This document shows positions 15,559 to 25,000 of a stretch of 29,064 nt of DNA, one piece after another. The stretch is from Thermodesulfovibrio sp. GTDB taxonomy: Bacteria; Nitrospirota; Thermodesulfovibrionia; Thermodesulfovibrionales; Thermodesulfovibrionaceae. Position 1 is the stretch's first letter. Every line of letters begins with the position of its first letter. Location: contig JAOAGU010000002.1 in assembly GCA_026415595.1 (NCBI GenBank), positions 1 through 29,064 of the forward strand. Reading direction: 5' to 3'. Position numbers and translations under genes: made by a program. The notes below the pieces were generated by a model. That model made no database searches. It was not told where the DNA came from and saw nothing but the letters and a program-made list of their open reading frames with translations.

Positions 15559-15788
15559 CGCTTAAGATTTTTCTTAACTATACCCTTTCCTTCATAATGT
15601 GGCTCGTCATTGGACGAGCCATCTTATCTTTTTTTACAAAAGACCCTAAGAACCCTATATATGGTCTCTTTGTAAGGGTAACAGAGCCTATATACAAAGT
15701 GACGAGAAAAATCTTTCCAAAGGCAACAACTATTTTTATAATTATCACTATAGTAATTCTTCGCATTATAATTGTAAAATATCTGTAG
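15555..15788 (+). CDS. YggT-like small membrane protein
   Basis: 77 residues, two hydrophobic helices separated by a basic stretch VTEPIYKVTRKIFPKAT that follows the YggT-family pattern (RxxLSF, NPI, TEPI, RxxxP). Half of a normal tandem YggT protein. The function is unknown; YggT proteins have been linked to osmotic stress and cell division. It overlaps the symporter stop by 4 bp (ATGA) and ends 10 bp before the cNMP/CBS gene, so it belongs to this operon. The paralogous cluster at 26079 has no equivalent between its genes. Confidence 0.7.
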   Translation: MTLKIFLNYTLSFIMWLVIGRAILSFFTKDPKNPIYGLFVRVTEPIYKVTRKIFPKATTIFIIITIVILRIIIVKYL

Positions 15789-15798
15789 CCTATAAAAT

Positions 15799-17640
15799 AT
15801 GGGAATTGTAGATACTATAAAAAAGATATATCCCTTTGATACACTACCACTTGAAGAACTTAATGAAATAGTTTCATCAGCTGAAATAATAAGTTATAAA
15901 AAAAATGAGATACTCTTTAGAGAAGGTAGTACCCCCCTTCATTTTCTTTATGTAATCCTTGAAGGGGAGGTTTTTCTTGAAAAAAATTCTCAACTTATCG
16001 CTCATCTTAAAGGAGGAGATATATTCGGTTATGTATCCTTAGTAAGTGAGATGCCTCCAGCATCTACAGCGATTATTGCTGAGGATAATACAAAGATTCT
16101 TCATATAGAAAAGGAAAAATTTCTCAATTTACTTACAAAATATCATAATTTTGCAAAATTTTTTACAAAAGAGTTAGCAAAGAGAGTTCATAAAGTACCT
16201 AAACTAAGAAGTTCCTTTCAGATGGAAAGGCTTCTTGATGTGAGAATAAAGGACATTAAAATTAAAGAACCTATATTAATCAAAGGTGATATGAATATAA
16301 TTGATACAGCAAAAACAATGGCTGAGCATGACTCTACCTTCTGCCTTGTCCAAAAAGATGGAGACATCGGGATTATTACAGAGAGAGATATAATAAAAAA
16401 AGTTCTTGCAAAGGAACTCAATCCCTCTCAGGTAAAAGCCCAAAGCATTGCTACTTTTCCAATAATTACAATGGATTCTTCCGAGCCTCTTTTTAACGCA
16501 GTGCTTAAAATGGCAAAGCACGGAATAAGAAAATTAGTAATAAAGGATTCAGGTGCAATATGGGGAATACTTGATGACAGAGTTGTTATATCTCATGAGA
16601 GCAAGAATATAGTTTTTCTGATTAAGGAAATTAACAGAGCTAAAAGCACAGAGGAACTTTCCTATCTCTACTATCTGGTTAATGAAAGCGTAATAGAAGG
16701 TATTATGTCTGGATTAGATCCTGAATATGTGGGGAAATACATCGCAGAACTTAATGATCATTTTATGGCGAGAGTTGCTCAACTTATAGAGGAAGAAATA
16801 GGCATCCCACCATGCAGTTATTCTATTATGGTTATTGGTTCTGAAGGAAGAAGAGAACAGAGCCTTAAGACGGATCAGGACAATGCTTTAATTTTTAAAG
16901 GGAATGAGCAAAGCAGGGAGTATTTTGATCAGTTTTCTGAAAGATATATAAAATATCTACTTGAAATAGGCTTTCCACCCTGTCAGGGAAATGTTATGAT
17001 TAGCAATTCCTACTGGAGAAGAACTAAAGATGAGTGGTTTAAGGAAATTGGTAGATGGATGGAAAATCCAAAGCCTGAAAATATACTAAATATAAGCATA
17101 TTTTTTGATTTTAGAAATGTTTACGGTGAAGATAACTTAATAGATGAGCTATGGCAATTTATTTTCCAAAGGATAAAAGTGTCTAAACATTTTCTCCCAT
17201 TTCTTGCATCAGAGGCTATAAAATTTAGCCCTCCTGTAGGTTTTTTAGGTAAGCTAAGGACTGAAAAAGAAGGAATACACAGAGGTGAAATTGAAATTAA
17301 GAAATATGGAATTTTCCCAATAACTCAAGGAATAAGAGTTTTAGCACTTCATAATGAAATAAGGAATACAAACACCTTTGAAAGAATTAGAAAATTAAAA
17401 GAGATGTCTATTTTTACTCCTGATTTTGCTCGAGACCTGGAAGAAGGTTACAGATTTTTGATGACTTTGAGATTAAAATCACAGGCTAAAAAAATAAGGA
17501 GCAATATCCCACCTGACAATTATATAAATCCGAAGGAATTATCAAAGACAGAAAAAGAAATACTGATTGATGTTTTCAAAAAGATAGAGGATCTTCAAAA
17601 ACTTCTATTTGATAGATATAACCTTAGATATTTTTCTTAA
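15799..17640 (+). CDS. cNMP-binding-like / CBS / DUF294 nucleotidyltransferase protein
   Basis: 613 residues. In order: a CRP-like cyclic-nucleotide-binding fold (about 8-130), a CBS pair (about 150-265, with DGDIGIITERDIIKK), a GlnD-like nucleotidyltransferase DUF294 domain (about 300-440) and its helical C-terminal partner (about 450-605). The nucleotidyltransferase core GSEGRREQ (347-354) and TDQD (358-361) is intact, so transfer of a nucleotide to a protein partner is plausible. The phosphate-binding cassette of the CRP-like domain is altered (FGYVSLVSEMPPAS, where FGE...R is usual), so it may sense something other than cAMP. It closes the first symporter operon and is paralogous to the 26079 gene. 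Likely a signalling adaptor for the symporter; partner unknown. Confidence 0.88.
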   Translation: MGIVDTIKKIYPFDTLPLEELNEIVSSAEIISYKKNEILFREGSTPLHFLYVILEGEVFLEKNSQLIAHLKGGDIFGYVSLVSEMPPASTAIIAEDNTKILHIEKEKFLNLLTKYHNFAKFFTKELAKRVHKVPKLRSSFQMERLLDVRIKDIKIKEPILIKGDMNIIDTAKTMAEHDSTFCLVQKDGDIGIITERDIIKKVLAKELNPSQVKAQSIATFPIITMDSSEPLFNAVLKMAKHGIRKLVIKDSGAIWGILDDRVVISHESKNIVFLIKEINRAKSTEELSYLYYLVNESVIEGIMSGLDPEYVGKYIAELNDHFMARVAQLIEEEIGIPPCSYSIMVIGSEGRREQSLKTDQDNALIFKGNEQSREYFDQFSERYIKYLLEIGFPPCQGNVMISNSYWRRTKDEWFKEIGRWMENPKPENILNISIFFDFRNVYGEDNLIDELWQFIFQRIKVSKHFLPFLASEAIKFSPPVGFLGKLRTEKEGIHRGEIEIKKYGIFPITQGIRVLALHNEIRNTNTFERIRKLKEMSIFTPDFARDLEEGYRFLMTLRLKSQAKKIRSNIPPDNYINPKELSKTEKEILIDVFKKIEDLQKLLFDRYNLRYFS

Positions 17641-17660
17641 CCTAATAAAGGAGGGATTTA

Positions 17661-17697
17661 TGTTACTTTTTTTCGTATCCTGTTACTTATAGTAACA
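17661..17697 (+). promoter_or_regulatory. Operator B: half-site plus perfect TGTTACT-N3-AGTAACA dyad
   Basis: Half-site TGTTACT at 17661-17667 and the perfect 7-3-7 dyad TGTTACTTATAGTAACA at 17681-17697. The dyad begins 20 bp after the half-site starts, the same spacing as at operator A. It has the TGT...ACA form seen in sites of several Fis-type activators such as NifA (which uses N10; here N11). Its centre is 66 bp before the GG of the sigma-54-like element. Confidence 0.75.
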
Positions 17698-17753
17698 AAT
17701 AATGTTCTTTTAAAGATTTTGTAAATTTATAAAATTTCTATATTCCCCCTTTT

Positions 17754-17769
17754 TGGCATAAAAATTGAG
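17754..17769 (+). promoter_or_regulatory. Putative sigma-54 promoter B
   Basis: TGGCATAAAAATTGAG: GG at 17755-17756, ten bases, then GA at 17767-17768 (consensus GC). Start of transcription would be near 17779, giving a leader of about 108 nt to the ATG at 17887, containing a small CTGCT/AGCAG hairpin near 17820-17832. The rest of 17641-17886 holds operator B, a good AGGAGG ribosome-like site at 17648 with no real gene after it, and no other feature I can identify. Confidence 0.5.
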
Positions 17770-17886
17770 ATGAAATTCACATGATTTCGTCAGCAAACTC
17801 CCTCTTAAATTCTTCCAGTCCTGCTATAAGCAGATATATAGGCATTAAGCAAAAGCACCAAAATTAATTTATTTTAGGAGGCTTTT

Positions 17887-18156
17887 ATGGTAGATGTAAA
17901 AGCGTATTATTGGCGAAGGGTAAGGGTAATAACTGTAATTTTTTTAATTGCATGGATTACTATTGCGGTTGTACTTCCAGTAGCCGCACCTTTATTGAAA
18001 GGAGTCAGAGTATTTGGTTTGCCATCAATGCATTGGTATATTAATGCCTTTATTGTGATTGTTATTGGTGTGATACTCATATTCATATATGCTGCCCTTA
18101 TGAACAAGCTTGACAGAGACTTGAAGAAAAAAGTTTCAGAGGAGGAATTATTATGA
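17887..18156 (+). CDS. Sodium/solute symporter small subunit (DUF4212-like)
   Basis: 89 residues, two membrane helices, basic N-terminus with YYWRRVRVITVIFLIAW and a centre FGLPSMHWYINAFIVIV, ending in a charged tail NKLDRDLKKKVSEEELL. It is a divergent relative of the 13289 small subunit; the YWR opening, the FGLP/FGFP turn and the NxLD tail are shared. The AGGAGGC ribosome site sits 5 bp before the ATG. Its stop overlaps the ATG of the large subunit by 4 bp, typical for this pair. Confidence 0.88.
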   Translation: MVDVKAYYWRRVRVITVIFLIAWITIAVVLPVAAPLLKGVRVFGLPSMHWYINAFIVIVIGVILIFIYAALMNKLDRDLKKKVSEEELL

Positions 18157-19898
18157 ATCTTACATCGCCTATCAATGCAACTATAATAGCTACCATATGC
18201 TGGATATTATGTTCTGTATTGATTACTATAATTGGTGGTGAATTTTTAGGTAGTCTGATTATAGTTATCGGTTCAATATTTATCTATCTTGTATTAGCAG
18301 TTACATTAAGATCTACATCTGTAGCCCATTTCTATGTTGCAGGCAGGGAAATCCCTGCTATAGTCAATGGTGCTGCTACAGGTGCAGACTGGATGAGTGC
18401 TGCCAGTTATCTATCAATGGCTGGTGCAATTGCGCTTATGGGTTATGACGCACTACCTTTTGTGATAGGATGGACGCTTGGTTATACACTTATGGCTTTT
18501 ACAATTGCTCCCTTTGTTAGGAAGTCCAAGACCTATACTGTTCCTGAGTTGCTTGAAAGAAGAGCTGGTGGATGGGGTCCTGTGAGAACTACAGCAGTTA
18601 TAATGATATTTGTTATGTCTCTAACATATCTTACAGCTCAGCTTGTAGGTGTCGGAGTTGTCTTTTCAAGATTTCTTGGTTTGCCAGCTACTGTTTCAGT
18701 TTTTATAGGGGTTTTTGGTGCTCTTGCTTATGCCTGGACAAGTGGATGGAGAAGTATTACATGGGTACAATTTCTACAGTATTTTGTTATGATTATAATG
18801 TATTGCACCCCTGTTTTTATAGCAGCCTATTTTTTAGGATTACTCCCATTTCCTCATCTGCAGTATGGTAACTTAATCCAGGAAATAGAAATGCGTGAGA
18901 TGGCATTTAATCTGCCTTTAATGACTGAACCATTTGTTAGAGCTATCGGAGGTGGAAAAGGACCGATAAACTGGATATTCTTTGCGCTCGTGTTAATGCT
19001 TGGAACCATGGGACTTCCGCATATTCTTGTAAGATTTTATACTGTTAGAACAGTTCATGCTGCGAGAGTAAGTGTTGGCTGGGCATTAACATTTATTGGA
19101 CTTTTATATGTAACCGCATCTTTATATGCAGCAATAGCTCGCCATAGCTTTAGTGCTTTGTGGGGAAAGCCTTTTGCTGAGGTTATGAATACAGGCTGGA
19201 TTCAGAAGTGGTTACCAACAGGCCTTATTAAAATTGCAGACAAAAATGCTGATGGTATTTTGCAACCTGCAGAACTCGTATTTCATGGTGATATAGTGGT
19301 TGTGGGAATGCCTGATATGTTTGGGATGTTATGGGTAATTGCTCCCTTGGTTGCTGTAGGAGGATTAGCAGCAGCTCTCAGCACAGCTGATGGTTTATTA
19401 CTTGCTATGTCTACAGCAGTCACAAGAGATATATACAAAAGGTTTATTAATCCACAGGCTACAGAAACTCGGGAGGTTTTAATTGTTAGAATATTGCTTG
19501 CAGTTATTGGTTTCATAGGAGCTGTAATGGCTTATTTTGCTCTTAAAGACCCTGGCTTTGGTGTGTATGTTGTATTGTTGGTAGGATGGGCATTTGTGTT
19601 TGCCGCTTCAACATTTACACCAATAATAATGCTGGGTATATTCTGGAAAAGACTTAATAGATACGGTATGATTGCAGGGATGATAACAGGACTTTTAATA
19701 GCATTACCATACATAATATTAGTAGGCATAGCAAAGCTACCACCGATTGAATTATTTGGAGACAAAATTGGCACAATTGGTTGGGGAATTTTCGGCTTTT
19801 TTGGAAATGCAATTGCTGCAGTTATTGTATCACTTTTAACTAAACCTGAGGGACCAGAGGTAGAGAAATTTGTAGAATCTATGAGATTACCTGACTGA
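18153..19898 (+). CDS. Sodium:solute symporter large subunit (SSS family, VC_2705-like), second copy
   Basis: 581 residues, about 13 membrane helices. SSS signatures: FYVAGREIPAIVNGAATGAD followed by WMSAASYLSMAGA, GLPHILVRFYTVRTVHAAR and VGGLAAALSTADGLLLAMS. It lacks most of the helical insertion found in the copy at 13549, having only about 40 residues at that place. The EF-hand-like loop is kept at 363-374 (DKNADGILQPAE). Probably imports a short carboxylate with Na+. With the small subunit it makes a two-gene operon under operator B and putative promoter B, and a strong hairpin follows the stop. No exonuclease or cNMP/CBS gene belongs to this unit, so it may share the one upstream. Confidence 0.92.
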   Translation: MNLTSPINATIIATICWILCSVLITIIGGEFLGSLIIVIGSIFIYLVLAVTLRSTSVAHFYVAGREIPAIVNGAATGADWMSAASYLSMAGAIALMGYDALPFVIGWTLGYTLMAFTIAPFVRKSKTYTVPELLERRAGGWGPVRTTAVIMIFVMSLTYLTAQLVGVGVVFSRFLGLPATVSVFIGVFGALAYAWTSGWRSITWVQFLQYFVMIIMYCTPVFIAAYFLGLLPFPHLQYGNLIQEIEMREMAFNLPLMTEPFVRAIGGGKGPINWIFFALVLMLGTMGLPHILVRFYTVRTVHAARVSVGWALTFIGLLYVTASLYAAIARHSFSALWGKPFAEVMNTGWIQKWLPTGLIKIADKNADGILQPAELVFHGDIVVVGMPDMFGMLWVIAPLVAVGGLAAALSTADGLLLAMSTAVTRDIYKRFINPQATETREVLIVRILLAVIGFIGAVMAYFALKDPGFGVYVVLLVGWAFVFAASTFTPIIMLGIFWKRLNRYGMIAGMITGLLIALPYIILVGIAKLPPIELFGDKIGTIGWGIFGFFGNAIAAVIVSLLTKPEGPEVEKFVESMRLPD

Positions 19899-19915
19899 TA
19901 TTTTTTATGAGATTA

Positions 19916-19950
19916 CACTGGGGAAATGAGGGAATACCCTTTCCCCAGTG
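19916..19950. terminator. Hairpin terminator between convergent genes
   Basis: An 11-bp stem, CACTGGGGAAA paired with TTTCCCCAGTG, extended by GGG/CCC after a 3-nt bulge and closed by an AATA loop. It sits between the symporter stop (19898) and the end of the minus-strand gene (19954). T-runs are weak on the plus side, but on the minus side a run of six A-T pairs follows at 19901-19906. It probably works in both directions. Confidence 0.65.
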
Positions 19951-19953
19951 AGA

Positions 19954-20289
19954 TTATTTAGAGGTATTCTTTACAGGAGGCCATTTAATATCAACTCCTT
20001 TTTTGAACGTAGTCAATATCACTATTCTTAGGCTACTAAATCTATAAATAAGAGTTATTGCAATCTTAGTTCCATTGTACTCGTCATAACAAAAAACTTT
20101 TTTATTGCCTAAAAATCTGCCAATTATCCCTTTTTTCTCGTCAAAACATCTAATATCCTTGTTTAAGCCCTTTCTTGTCAAAACAAATATATGACAACCA
20201 AATTTATCCTCATGCATTCTTCTTTTCCCATCTTCAATAAAAGTATCTGCATATTCAATTAATGTATCCATTAATCCTTCACAACTCAT
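19954..20289 (-). CDS. Hypothetical protein, not recognised
   Basis: Up to 111 residues, soluble, with a basic and aromatic C-terminal half (IAITLIYRFSSLRIVILTTFKKGVDIKWPP) and three cysteines. I cannot place it in a family. The first ATG is at 20289, but the ATG at 20271 (MDTLIEYAD) is the better start: GAAGG stands four bases before it, whereas the first has no ribosome site. A perfect TATAAT on the minus strand at 20301-20306 would start transcription about 23 nt before that second ATG. It points away from the ATPase island and converges on the symporter operon, so it is probably an independent unit. Confidence 0.55.
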   Translation of the reverse strand: MSCEGLMDTLIEYADTFIEDGKRRMHEDKFGCHIFVLTRKGLNKDIRCFDEKKGIIGRFLGNKKVFCYDEYNGTKIAITLIYRFSSLRIVILTTFKKGVDIKWPPVKNTSK

Positions 20290-20300
20290 AACAGTTAACT

Positions 20301-20306
20301 ATTATA
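20301..20306 (-). promoter_or_regulatory. -10 box of the 19954-20289 gene
   Basis: TATAAT on the minus strand, followed downstream by the GAAGG-ATG start at 20271. No clear -35 box is seen 16-18 bp upstream. The remainder of 20290-20501 is AT-rich, and no plus-strand promoter could be singled out. Confidence 0.4.
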
Positions 20307-20501
20307 TCATAATGATAAATATTAGAATTCCTATATAAAATTCAAATGAAAATAAAAAGTATATAAAAAACCTAAAGTAAGATTGATTTAAATTAGGAAA
20401 AGTAATGAAAGTTTATATTGAAATATTTAATATTTTTTGTTATCACAAAAGAAGAAGGTTTATTACGGAGATTTCAAAAAAATAGTAAGGGAGGTGAAAT
20501 T

Positions 20502-20792
20502 ATGGGATTATTTAAGAATGGAATAAAGGGTAATATATTATCAGGTTTGGCAATTGGTATTGGAGCATCTATTTTAGCACCTGTTGTTATTCCAATGTTA
20601 GCCTCAATTGCAAAACCCCTTGCTAAGGCTGCTATCAAGGGAGGAATAAGTGCATATGAAAAAGGTAAGGAGCTTGTTGCTGAAGTTGGAGAGGTGGTTG
20701 AGGACATTGTAGCTGAAGTAAAATCAGAGATGGCTCAGGAAAAGATGCAGGAGATAACACAAAATTTGCTTAATCAAGAGGATAAAAGTTAA
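20502..20792 (+). CDS. DUF5132-type membrane-associated protein of the ATPase island
   Basis: 96 residues from the ATG at 20502, chosen because GGGAGGTG lies 5 bp upstream; an upstream in-frame TTG extension (from 20418) has no ribosome site and no family-like sequence. The pattern MGLFKNGIKGNILSGLAIGIG, then LAPVVIPMLASIAKPLAKAA and a charged tail GEVVEDIVAEVKSEMAQEKM fits DUF5132 as I know it: one glycine-rich hydrophobic segment plus an amphipathic acidic helix. Members are found beside P-type ATPases with HMA_2 domains. By analogy with mycobacterial PacL proteins it could scaffold the ATPase in the membrane, though no homology to PacL is claimed. Confidence 0.7.
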   Translation: MGLFKNGIKGNILSGLAIGIGASILAPVVIPMLASIAKPLAKAAIKGGISAYEKGKELVAEVGEVVEDIVAEVKSEMAQEKMQEITQNLLNQEDKS

Positions 20793-21254
20793 TTGTTAGA
20801 CTGTTATATAGCTCATATTTCAAAAGGAAGAATTCGTTTAAAGTTTCCTTCTCAGAAGGGTAATGTTGATTTTTTCAATTCTTTATTGGAAAAGCTTAAA
20901 CAACAGGATATTGCTTTAAATGTAAAGGAAAATTTAATTACCGGAAGTGTGGTTTTAGAGCATGATAAAACATCAGAGGAGCTCATAAGCTCTCTAAAAA
21001 ATCTGTCTATCTTGAAAATAAAGGATATTTCTGATGAAAATCCTCAAAATAAAATAATAAATTCAATTAATACAAACATTGGTTATATAAACAGCGTAAT
21101 GAGAAAAATTACATCAGGAGCAATAGATTTAAAAAGCGCGGTTTTGTTATTCCTGATTATAAGTGCTATTTATCAGATAGCAAGAGGGAATCTTTCAGCG
21201 ATTCCTTGGTATACTGCAATATTCTATTTAAATTCTTTACTATCAAAAAGATAA
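20793..21254 (+). CDS. HMA_2-type domain protein with C-terminal membrane segment
   Basis: 153 residues, TTG start directly after the DUF5132 stop. Residues about 1-75 form a ferredoxin-like HMA_2 domain: YIAHISKGRIRLKFPS, then NLITGSVVLEHD. It lacks the CxxC of metal-binding HMA domains and shares the GRxRxK motif with the ATPase N-terminus (22012) and the 25135 gene. The C-terminal half has hydrophobic segments (AVLLFLIISAIYQIA and LSAIPWYTAIFYLNSLL), so it is membrane-anchored. Likely a partner of the ATPase; ligand unknown. The TTG start is the least certain point; no ATG exists close by in frame. Confidence 0.75.
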   Translation: MLDCYIAHISKGRIRLKFPSQKGNVDFFNSLLEKLKQQDIALNVKENLITGSVVLEHDKTSEELISSLKNLSILKIKDISDENPQNKIINSINTNIGYINSVMRKITSGAIDLKSAVLLFLIISAIYQIARGNLSAIPWYTAIFYLNSLLSKR

Positions 21255-21279
21255 CAAATCATTTTTTAGGAGGCTTAAA

Positions 21280-22005
21280 ATGTCAAATGAAAGCATTAAC
21301 ACGGAAGGGTCAAAGGTTGATTTTAGTTCAATTGGAACTTCTGTAAAAAGTGGAATAATTAGTGGACTCAAGTGTGTAAATGATATTGAGAATGAGATTG
21401 TAAATTTAGTTAAAAACACGGTATCAACCACACTTAAAACTTCCAGTTCTATCGCTACTGATACTATATTAGTCGTCCGAGAAGTTACCAAAGAAGCCAT
21501 GAAAGCTTCAGAAGAAGTAGGCACTGGTCTTGTATTTACAACAAAAAATGTGGCAAAGGGAATAATACTTGGTGTTGCAGAAGTTGGGGGAGATTTGGTA
21601 TCTGCTGCATCACAAACAGTTAAGACAGCTATAAGTAGTGCTTCATCTGTTGGTGGAGATGTTGCAATGGTAACAAAAAAGACTATTGAAGGTATTGTTG
21701 AAGCAACCTCTGAAATAGGTGGAAATGTGGAAGAGGTTGTAAAGGCAACTTCAATAAGGGCAATTGAGACTGCGTACTCTATCGGGAATGTGGCATTAAA
21801 CTCTGTAAAAGATATCCTTCTAATTACAGTAGGTGGCATAAAAGAGATTTTAAGTGCAATACTTCCTACAACTAAATCATCAGAAATATCAAGAAAAAAT
21901 TCTTGTTTGGAGACTAAAACTCAAGTTAATTCTACGGAAAAATCTACCGAAGTCTCAGAGAGTTTAGAGGAAATTAAGGAAAGAAGAAAGAAAAAATCTG
22001 AATAA
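21280..22005 (+). CDS. 22-residue-repeat amphipathic protein of the ATPase island
   Basis: 241 residues, no cysteine-based domain, and only one segment (about 180-195) that could touch a membrane. From residue 17 to 188 the protein is an array of units of 22 residues: 17-38, a short 18-residue unit 39-56, then 57-78, 79-100, 101-122, 123-144, 145-166 and 167-188. Units begin with [E/S]-[V/I]-G-[G/T] and continue with small and beta-branched residues, e.g. EVGGDLVSAASQTVK. A 22-residue period (two 11-residue turns) is typical of amphipathic helices lying on a membrane or lipid surface, as in apolipoproteins. The tail is charged (SLEEIKERRKKKSE). A TAGGAGG ribosome site precedes the ATG. I recognise no named family. 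Confidence 0.75.
   Translation: MSNESINTEGSKVDFSSIGTSVKSGIISGLKCVNDIENEIVNLVKNTVSTTLKTSSSIATDTILVVREVTKEAMKASEEVGTGLVFTTKNVAKGIILGVAEVGGDLVSAASQTVKTAISSASSVGGDVAMVTKKTIEGIVEATSEIGGNVEEVVKATSIRAIETAYSIGNVALNSVKDILLITVGGIKEILSAILPTTKSSEISRKNSCLETKTQVNSTEKSTEVSESLEEIKERRKKKSE
21328..21843 (+). repeat. Coding repeat array with 66-bp period
   Basis: DNA coding for the 22-residue units of the 21280-22005 gene. The units are conserved at the protein level and diverged at the DNA level, so this is an old expansion and not a recent tandem duplication. One unit (21394-21447) is short by four codons. Confidence 0.75.
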
Positions 22006-22011
22006 TCATAA

Positions 22012-25000
22012 ATGGTAAAAGTAGTCCATAAAGAAATTATTGGAAGAGTCAGATTAAAGATTATAGGGCTAAAAAATTCAGAGGAATTCAGAGAATATCT
22101 TTTTTCTAATCTAAGGAATATAGGTTTTATAACAGATTTTTCCGTGAATTTAACTACTGGATCTTTGCTAATTTATTACAAAACTGAAAAGAGGCTAAAT
22201 GAGGTAATTAAATTCATTGAGGATTTAGCTGAGACATTCAGAAAGCAGTTTTTATTGCAAAGGGAGACAAAGAAAAAAGAAGATGATAATAAAATTACTC
22301 AGATAAGCAAGAGAATATTAGAAAAGATAAAGGATAAAATACCATTTATATCTAAGCATAGGGAGGAGGATTGGCATTTAATTGATTGGCAAGATGTGAT
22401 GAAGAGTCTCAAAACTAACGAATTCTCAGGACTCTCATCAGATGAGGTAAAAAAAAGATTAAATCAGTTTGGTCCGAATTCAATTGATGATGGCAAGTCT
22501 AAATCTAAGATTTCTTTATTTTTAAGTCAATTCAAATCAATACCTGTTGCGCTTCTTGGTGTTGCCTCTTTGATATCTATTCTAACTGGAGGCTTCACTG
22601 ACGCTATATTCATAATTGGTGTAGTTATAACCAATGCAATAATTGGTTATACCACAGAGAGGAAAACCGAAAGCATAATTAACTCTCTTAATAAAATTTT
22701 TGAACATAAGTCAGAAGTAATAAGAGACGGCGTAATTAAATTGGTAGATTCTGAGGATTTAGTTCCTGGTGATATAGTTTTACTTAAACCTGGTACCTTT
22801 ATAAATGCTGATGGTAGGCTTATTGAGAGTATAAATCTCACTGTGGATGAATCTGCTCTTACTGGAGAGAGTCTTCCCGTATCAAAGTTTGTAAATCTCT
22901 GCATATCTAACAATGGTGATCATATACCCCTTGCAGACCGTTGTAATATGGTTTACAGAGGCACATTTGTCGTCGGTGGACAGGGCAAAGCTATAGTTAT
23001 TGCTACTGGCAATTCAACTGAAATTGGTAAAATTAAATCTCTAATTGAAAAGCATGAGTCTCCTAAAACATCTGTACAAAATCAGTTAGACAGACTCGGG
23101 ATAAAGTTGTCAATCATTAGCGCTCTTATTTGTTTAGCGATCTTTGCCATAGGGATTATTAGAGGATATGGAATTTTAGAAATATTAAAATCATCTATAT
23201 CTTTGGCTGTTGCTGCTGTTCCAGAGGGTTTACCAACGGTAGCTACTACTACATTTGCTCTTGGCATGGTTAACTTGCGAAAAAATGGAATACTTCTCAG
23301 ACAGCTAAAGGGAATGGAAACGCTGGGAGTTATCAACACTATATGTTTTGACAAAACAGGTACTCTAACACTTAATAGAATGACAGTATCTGAAATTTTT
23401 ACTGATATGAAGCTTTATGAATCTGACGGGAGGAATCTCTATGAAGCGTTCTCACCTGTAAAAATTGAAGATAATCCAACAATAAGCAAGCTCCTTAAGA
23501 TTTCAATTCTTTGCAATGACAGTAAACTGACCTTTGACAATGGTAGATACAACATAGTAGGAACACCAACTGAAAATGCTTTAATAAAGCTTGCTAACTC
23601 CTTATCAAATAATTTAGAGGATCTAAGAAATAGATACAGAAGAATAAAAACCTTTTATAGGTCAGAAAACAGAAACTTTATGCTTACTATTCATGAGACA
23701 GAAAACTCTGAAGAATATCTTGTCGCTATTAAAGGTGCTCCAGATAAATTACTTGAGTTTTCCAATCAGCTTATCAAAGATGGTGAAATAATAAGTTTTA
23801 CCGAAAGAGAACTTTATATTTATCATGAAGCAAATGAGAGCATGTCATCTAAGGGATTGAGAGTATTGGGATTTTGTTATGGCATACTTGAAAAAGGACA
23901 GAAAGACCTCATAAACGAACTAAGTAAAGAAGATTGTAATTGTATTAAGATTATAGACAGTATTGACATAGTATGGCTTGGGCTAATTGGCTTTAAGGAT
24001 CCTATTAGAGAAGGAACAAAAGAATTAATAAGGAGATTTCAATCAGCTGGAATTGAAACAATCATGATAACAGGAGATCAGTCTTTAACTGCAAAGGCAA
24101 TTGCTAATGAGCTTAACCTCGGCAAACAAGGTTTAGTTAATGTTTTAGAGACCTCAAAACTTGAAAACGGTGTTGATATTGAAGGAATCAATGTATTTTC
24201 AAGGGCTACACCAACGGATAAGTTAAAGATAGTAAAAGCTCTACAGGCAAAGGGTAGGCATGTGGCAATGACTGGAGATGGTATAAATGATGGTCCAGCC
24301 TTAAAGGTGTCTGATTTAGGTATATCTATGGGGAGAGCTGGCACTGAAATAGCCAGAGATGTAGCAGAAATTGTAATTGAAGATGATGATCTTGTTAAAT
24401 TAGAGTTAGCCATTGCTCAAGGAAGGAATACTTATGTAAACATAAGAAAATCCATCCATTATCTTGTTTCAACAAATTTAAGTGAGATACTAACAATGCT
24501 TTCCTGTACAGCTTTAAATTTGGGACAACCTTTAACACCAATTCAATTACTATGGATAAATTTGATATCAGATATATTTCCCGGATTAGCCCTTTCAATA
24601 GAACCCTTAGATGAAGAGCTAATGAAAAAGCCGCCAAGAGATCCAGAAGAAGAGTTACTTGATGAAAAGCAATTGAGAAGACATTTTAGAGAAGGAACTG
24701 TAATAACTTTGTCAACTATTGCATCATACTTATACGGAGTCTCCAAATATGGAATATCCCCTTCCTCAAGCACTATAGCATTTCTTACTTTATCTCTATC
24801 TCAAATACTTCATGCATATAGCTGCAGATTTAAGGATCAATCAATTCTAAGTGTCAATACCTTCTCTAATAAATATCTAAATTTAGCAGTAGGTGGCACT
24901 TTACTTCTACAGATTTTTATGCCTTTTATCCCAGGATTAAGAAATCTATTAGGAATGACATCACTTAAAATGATTGATTATGGGGTTATATCCCTTGCTA

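Noticed and set aside
17660..17692. Ten-residue open frame (MLLFFVSCYL) after a strong AGGAGGG site, a possible leader peptide
   Set aside because: It lies upstream of the predicted sigma-54 start and is made almost entirely of operator B sequence; the ribosome site may be a relict of the junction after the 15799 gene.
20418..20501. TTG-started extension of the DUF5132 protein by 28 residues
   Set aside because: No ribosome site, and the DUF5132-like sequence begins at ATG 20502 directly after GGGAGGTG.
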